Shown here: in pieces, positions 60,408 to 64,000 of the stretch | Layout: each line of letters opens with the position of its first letter | How positions within the stretch are numbered: the first letter of the stretch is position 1 | NCBI GenBank assembly: GCA_965247995.1 | Contig: OZ252041.1 | Span: forward strand, 1,736,001-1,800,000 | Length of the DNA: 64,000 bases | Source: JASLZO01 sp965247995 | GTDB lineage: Bacteria > Chloroflexota > Dehalococcoidia > UBA6926 | Direction: 5' to 3' | Notes under the pieces: generated by a model | What the model was told of the DNA's origin: nothing | Database searches by the model: none | What the model saw: the letters and a program-made list of their open reading frames with translations, nothing else | Program-made: the position numbers and the translations under genes

Positions 60408-61611
60408 CGGGACTCGCGTCCATGAGCGCAGCGATCCCAGGCAACATCTTGCCTTCGAGGAACTCGAGCGCCGCACCGCCTCCCGTGGAGACGTGCGTCA
60501 TCGCCGTGGAGAGTCCGAAATGGTCGACCGCTTCCGCCGTCGAGCCTCCCCCGACGACGACCGTAGTCCCGGCTCGCGCCCGCTCGGCCAACGTCTTCGC
60601 GATTTCTGCCGTTCCACCGGCAAACGGTTCGTGTTCGAATACACCCATCGGCCCGTTCCAGAGCACCGTCTGGCAGAGCCCAAGCGTTCGGGAGAATCGT
60701 GTTCGCGTTTCTGGCCCGATATCGAGGGTCATCGCATCGTCGGGAATCTCCTCGACCGGTACCACCCGTGTTGCCGCCGACGCGGAAATCTCCCGTGCGA
60801 CAACCACATCCGCCGGCAAGACGACCTGGACCCCGGCTTCCCGGGCGGCCGTCTCGATAGATCCCGCGAGCTGCGGACCGTCGGCTTCGAGGAGCGATTG
60901 GCCCACGCGTAGACCCCTGGCTGCGAGGAACGCAGCGGCCATCCCGCCTCCGACCAACATGAAATCGGACTTCCCAACAAGGTTTCCCATCACGGCCATC
61001 TTGTCCCCGACTTTGGCCCCCCCGAATACTGTGGCTACTGGTTTTGACGGCGATTCCAGCACCGCACCAAGCATCGTGATCTCCGACTCCATCAAGAGCC
61101 CGGCGATGGCCGGAATATGGTGCGTGATGCCTACGGTCGATGCGTGGGCGCGGTGCGCCGTGCCGAATGCATCGTTCACATATACGTCGGCGAACCCTGC
61201 CAACGAAGCCGAAAACTCCGCGTCGTTCGCCTCTTCTTCGGAATGGAACCGGAGATTCTCCAGCAACAGCACGTCGCCGGGCCCGAGCCGCCCGACGGCA
61301 GCGGCGACCTCTGGCCCAATACAGTCTGCTGTCGTTGCGATCGGTGCGCCTAACAGGTCCGAAAGCCGGTCTGCCACAGGTTGTACTCGAAGGTCATCGT
61401 TGACCGCACCGCCGGGCCGGCCAAGGTGGGTGGCGAGGATGATCCGCACGGTCCGCTCCTGCAGGTAGGCGATCGTCGGGAGCACCGCGCGGATGCGTGA
61501 GTCATCGGAAATGGTTCGGAAACCGGGCTCGAACGGGACGTTGAGATCAACTCGGACCAGCGCTCGCTTGCCGTCGACCGGATAGTCGCGGACCGTCTGC
61601 TTTCTGGTCAT
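60400..61611 (-). CDS. pgk: Phosphoglycerate kinase
   Basis: A 403-residue glycolytic kinase. LVRVDLNVPFE near residue 16, LLENLRFHSEEE near 108, VFGGAKVGDKM near 190, LWNGPMGVFEHEPF near 317 and the C-terminal GGGSTAEAVDHFG near 352 are family signatures. ATG 61611 fits the family start and has GGGGGTGA about 10 bases upstream; GTG 61626 is possible but would lack that site. An extended -10 promoter lies at 61638-61646. It is first in the pgk-apgM-tpiA operon. Confidence 0.96.
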   Translation of the reverse strand: MTRKQTVRDYPVDGKRALVRVDLNVPFEPGFRTISDDSRIRAVLPTIAYLQERTVRIILATHLGRPGGAVNDDLRVQPVADRLSDLLGAPIATTADCIGPEVAAAVGRLGPGDVLLLENLRFHSEEEANDAEFSASLAGFADVYVNDAFGTAHRAHASTVGITHHIPAIAGLLMESEITMLGAVLESPSKPVATVFGGAKVGDKMAVMGNLVGKSDFMLVGGGMAAAFLAARGLRVGQSLLEADGPQLAGSIETAAREAGVQVVLPADVVVAREISASAATRVVPVEEIPDDAMTLDIGPETRTRFSRTLGLCQTVLWNGPMGVFEHEPFAGGTAEIAKTLAERARAGTTVVVGGGSTAEAVDHFGLSTAMTHVSTGGGAALEFLEGKMLPGIAALMDASPDG

Positions 61612-61637
61612 TCGTTGCTGCGTCACCCCCGATCCGC

Positions 61638-61646
61638 ACTATAGCA
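61638..61646 (-). promoter_or_regulatory. Extended -10 promoter of the pgk-apgM-tpiA operon
   Basis: Minus-strand TGCTATAGT fits TGn-TAnnnT, with 5 of 6 in the hexamer. Transcription would begin near 61631, about 20 bases before ATG 61611. No -35 is recognised. Confidence 0.5.
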
Positions 61647-61688
61647 ATCGTCCCATGCGGGGTTCGGCTTTGGGTCGAGAGGTTCGCA

Positions 61689-61717
61689 TTGACGCCTGCT
61701 AATCGGTGTGGTACCGT
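61689..61717 (+). promoter_or_regulatory. Possible second promoter upstream of the tRNA pair
   Basis: TTGACG (61689-61694) and TACCGT (61712-61717) are 17 bases apart. The -35 is good, the -10 weak. Nothing that looks translated follows before the tRNA-Lys gene. Confidence 0.3.
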
Positions 61718-61814
61718 CCGCCAAACGATTTTCGGGGGGTGGTCTTCACAAGGAGTCGTATCTGATTCCTACCTGGCACGCACCGATCTGACAACCCGGC
61801 GATACGTGGTGCGT

Positions 61815-61823
61815 TGCTATAAT
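61815..61823 (+). promoter_or_regulatory. Extended -10 promoter of tRNA-Lys
   Basis: TGCTATAAT, a perfect extended -10, ends 11 bases before the tRNA 5' end, so transcription starts a few bases before the mature RNA. The same TTGCTATA core occurs in the pgk promoter on the other strand. Confidence 0.65.
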
Positions 61824-61834
61824 GACGTGCCAAC

Positions 61835-61908
<74 letters not shown>

Positions 61909-61921
61909 TATGCTCAAGATC

Positions 61922-62003
61922 GGGGAAGTGTCGGAACTGGTAGACGAGCATGACTTAGGATCATGTGCCGCAAGGCGTAGGAGTTCGAGTCTCCTCTTCC
62001 CCA
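61922..62003 (+). tRNA. tRNA-Leu (anticodon TAG)
   Basis: An 82-base class II tRNA. Acceptor GGGGAAG pairs with CTTCCCC, the loop CTTAGGA gives TAG, and the variable arm is TGCCGCAAGGCG. CCA is not encoded. It follows tRNA-Lys by 13 bases and is probably cut from the same transcript. Confidence 0.95.
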
Positions 62004-62046
62004 CGACAAGACAGCAACCTTCACGTCGAGCGTATTAGGAGAAGAA

Positions 62047-63078
62047 GTGGTCAGTACAGCGAGTACCGGAAGACCTGTTCTCGAAATCAAGAACCTGGTG
62101 ACGCGCTTTTATATCCCAGACGGGATTGTGAAGGCCGTCGATGGAGTCAGCTACACCGTCCACGAGGGTGAGATCGTCGGCGTCGTCGGCGAGAGCGGAT
62201 GCGGGAAGAGCGTTACCGCCCTCTCCATTATGCGCCTGATCCCCTGGCCTCCCGGAAGGGTAGAGGCCGGCGAGGTCCTCCTTGAGGGTGAGGACATTCT
62301 GAAGATGGACAACGACGAAGTCCTGGACATCCGGGGCGCCAAGTTGTCAATGATCTTCCAGGAGCCAATGACCTCGCTTAACCCGGTCCTCACCATCGGC
62401 AAGCAGCTCTCTGAGGCGCTTGAGACCCACATGGATATGGACCATGCTGCCGCGATGAATCGCGCCGGCGAGTTGCTTGAAATGGTCGGTATTCCCGATG
62501 GCGCAAACCGCCTCGAAGACTACCCGCACCAGTTCTCGGGCGGCATGCGTCAACGCGTCATGATCGCTATGGGCCTCAGTTGTGACCCCAAGGTCCTGAT
62601 CGCCGACGAACCCACGACAGCGTTGGATGTGACGATTCAGGCCCAGATCTTGGAGTTGATCCAGCGCTTGAATCGAGAGTTGGGGACCTCGGTCATCATC
62701 ATCACCCACAACCTCGGCGTGGTCGCCCGATACGCCGACTGGGTGAACGTCATGTACGCCGGAAGGATCATCGAGTCCGGCCCCGCTGACCAGATCTACA
62801 AGAACCCCCAGCACCCCTACACCTTGGGCCTGCTCTCCTCAGTCCCGCGCTTGGACGAACCCAAGAAGTCCAAGCTCGTCCCGATCGAAGGCATGCCCCC
62901 CGACCTTTCAGACCTGCCTGACGGCTGCCCGTTCCGCGCACGATGCCGGTTCGCGCTCGAGAAGTGCGCAACGGAATACCCGCCGTTCGAGCTCATCGAC
63001 GGCTCGACCAACCATCACAAAGCCTGCTGGGCCAACGTGAATGAATCCCCGGAGAGAGAAGCGTATGTCAACAGATAA
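62047..63078 (+). CDS. Oligopeptide/dipeptide ABC transporter ATPase, OppD/DppD type
   Basis: A 343-residue ATPase energising a peptide-type importer. Walker A is VGESGCGKSVTAL near residue 50, the Q-loop is IFQEPMTSLNPVL near 103, the signature FSGGMRQRVMIAMGL near 163, and Walker B LIADEPTTALDVT near 185. The family's C-terminal oligopeptide domain with Cys (CPFRARCRFALEKC near 300) may bind an iron-sulfur cluster in some members. GTG 62047 follows AGGAG at 62037-62041. No permease gene precedes it; partners may lie past the window end. The substrate could be peptides or other small molecules. Confidence 0.94.
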   Translation: MVSTASTGRPVLEIKNLVTRFYIPDGIVKAVDGVSYTVHEGEIVGVVGESGCGKSVTALSIMRLIPWPPGRVEAGEVLLEGEDILKMDNDEVLDIRGAKLSMIFQEPMTSLNPVLTIGKQLSEALETHMDMDHAAAMNRAGELLEMVGIPDGANRLEDYPHQFSGGMRQRVMIAMGLSCDPKVLIADEPTTALDVTIQAQILELIQRLNRELGTSVIIITHNLGVVARYADWVNVMYAGRIIESGPADQIYKNPQHPYTLGLLSSVPRLDEPKKSKLVPIEGMPPDLSDLPDGCPFRARCRFALEKCATEYPPFELIDGSTNHHKACWANVNESPEREAYVNR

Positions 63079-64000
63079 TTCCACCGCCGAGACGACGACC
63101 ACCGCACCAGATGAGGCGGCGGCCCCCTACACCGGGGCCCTTGGGGATATCCTTCTCGATGTCCGCGGCCTCAAGATGTACTTCCCTGTGAACTCACGCG
63201 GGATCATCCCTCGCCACGTCGGCGACGTGAAAGCCGTTGACGGCGTCGACTTCTTCGTGCGCCGCGGTGAGACCCTTGGCCTTGTCGGCGAATCAGGATG
63301 CGGCAAGACCACCGTCGGCCGCAGCATCCTTCAGGTGTATAAGGTCACTGATGGAGAAGTGAACTTCGAAGGCATCGACCTTGCGAAGTTGGGTGCTCGA
63401 GAGATGCGGCGTGTACGCCGCCGCTTCCAGATGATCTTCCAGGACCCGTATAGCTCGTTAAATCCGCGGATGACCGCCGGTTCGATCATCGGAGAGCCGA
63501 TGCGGATTCACAACATGGCTGGCTCGCGCGGCGAATACCGTGAGAGAGTCGAAGAGTTGCTCCGCGTCGTCGGATTGAATCCGTACATGCTGAACCGCTA
63601 CCCGCACGAGTTCTCCGGTGGACAACGACAGCGCATCGGCATCGCTCGATCGCTGGCCGTGCGGCCCAGCCTGATCATCTGCGACGAACCCGTGTCCGCG
63701 CTCGACGTCTCCATTCAGGCCCAGATCATCAACCTGTTGGAGGAGTTGCAGGACCAGTTTGAACTGACGTACCTCTTTATCGCGCACGACCTCTCAGTCG
63801 TCAGGCACATCAGCGACCGAGTCGCGGTGATGTACCTGGGCAAGATCGTGGAGATCGCGACGCGCGAGGAGCTCTACGAGAACCCGTTGCACCCGTACAC
63901 CAAAGCGCTCCTTTCGGCGGTCCCAATCCCGGATCCGGCCGTCGAACGGCAGCGAGAGCGGATCGTCCTCCAGGGTGACGTGCCGAGCCCGTTGCGGCCC
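63065..64000 (+). CDS. Oligopeptide/dipeptide ABC transporter ATPase, OppF/DppF type (3' end outside window)
   Basis: The second ATPase of the same importer, 312 codons visible and still open at the window end. It has a Thr/Ala-rich 30-residue lead, then LVGESGCGKTTVG near residue 77, the Q-loop MIFQDPYSSLNPR near 122, the signature FSGGQRQRIGIARSL near 182, Walker B LIICDEPVSALDVS near 200, and IAHDLSVVRHI. The C-terminal peptide-transporter segment has begun (HPYTKALLSAVP). ATG 63065 has GGAGAG at 63051-63056 and lies inside the last 14 bases of the OppD-type gene. Confidence 0.95.
   Translation, partial: MSTDNSTAETTTTAPDEAAAPYTGALGDILLDVRGLKMYFPVNSRGIIPRHVGDVKAVDGVDFFVRRGETLGLVGESGCGKTTVGRSILQVYKVTDGEVNFEGIDLAKLGAREMRRVRRRFQMIFQDPYSSLNPRMTAGSIIGEPMRIHNMAGSRGEYRERVEELLRVVGLNPYMLNRYPHEFSGGQRQRIGIARSLAVRPSLIICDEPVSALDVSIQAQIINLLEELQDQFELTYLFIAHDLSVVRHISDRVAVMYLGKIVEIATREELYENPLHPYTKALLSAVPIPDPAVERQRERIVLQGDVPSPLRP

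Overview
The window is GC-rich, densely packed bacterial chromosome carrying 58 protein-coding genes (two cut by the window edges), one broken gene and four tRNA genes. I see no rRNA, CRISPR array, transposase, integrase or phage gene. The best guess for the host is a member of the Chloroflexota, perhaps a Dehalococcoidia/SAR202-like lineage. The reasons are family-level only: a DUF5667-type anti-sigma factor, a CxxC-x17-CxxC zinc ribbon, archaeal-type phosphoglycerate mutase, a broken lipoprotein of a type I associate with that phylum, and expanded MFS, CaiB-type CoA-transferase and molybdenum hydroxylase families. That assignment is inference. GTG and TTG starts are common, and stop/start overlaps and convergent stop-codon overlaps are frequent.

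Layout. 1-1.9 kb: end of an ABC-2 export system. 2.1-7.3 kb: a DEAD-box helicase with two N-terminal zinc ribbons, converging on a PcrA helicase/RNase D pair. 7.4-8.6 kb: dienelactone hydrolase plus a small DUF6295 protein, ended by a strong hairpin. 8.7-11.9 kb: a ThDP-dependent enzyme and the speD-speE polyamine operon with a clear promoter. 11.9-21 kb: an apparent catabolic cluster with a CoxG-like protein, a CE4/allantoinase-like hydrolase, an amidase (opposite strand), a three-subunit molybdenum hydroxylase and a double-length CoA-transferase in which only one half keeps the catalytic Asp. 21-26 kb: two methyltransferases, an MFS carrier, a pterin dehydratase and a decayed lipoprotein gene. 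26-31 kb: tRNA-Gln, tRNA-Leu, a class V aminotransferase and assorted hydrolases.

31.3-36.9 kb is a pyrimidine cluster: pyrE, a degenerate phosphoribosyltransferase paralogue, an M20 N-carbamoyl-type amidohydrolase, pyrK and pyrD, then an M42 peptidase. 38-40.9 kb is a bacterial NHEJ locus with LigD split into separate polymerase and ligase proteins plus Ku. 40.9-46.7 kb holds an ECF sigma factor, its putative anti-sigma factor and a heterodimeric ABC exporter, all on one strand, with promoter-like boxes so close to two start codons that leaderless mRNAs are likely. 46.8-51.3 kb: a GNAT, an AttH/CrtC lipoprotein, a CmtR-like metal sensor with a CcdA-like membrane protein, and DapL. 51.4-55.4 kb: three tandem MFS carriers. 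55.4-61.6 kb, all minus strand: dapF, miaA, a Gfo/Idh protein lacking the usual EKP motif, and the glycolytic run tpiA-apgM-pgk. 61.8-64 kb: tRNA-Lys, tRNA-Leu and two peptide-transporter ATPases, the second running off the window.

Most genes are housekeeping or recognisable families. The most noteworthy items are the molybdenum hydroxylase/CoA-transferase cluster, the asymmetric CoA-transferase, the pyr cluster with two unexpected members, the zinc-ribbon helicase, and the compact gene-end architecture.
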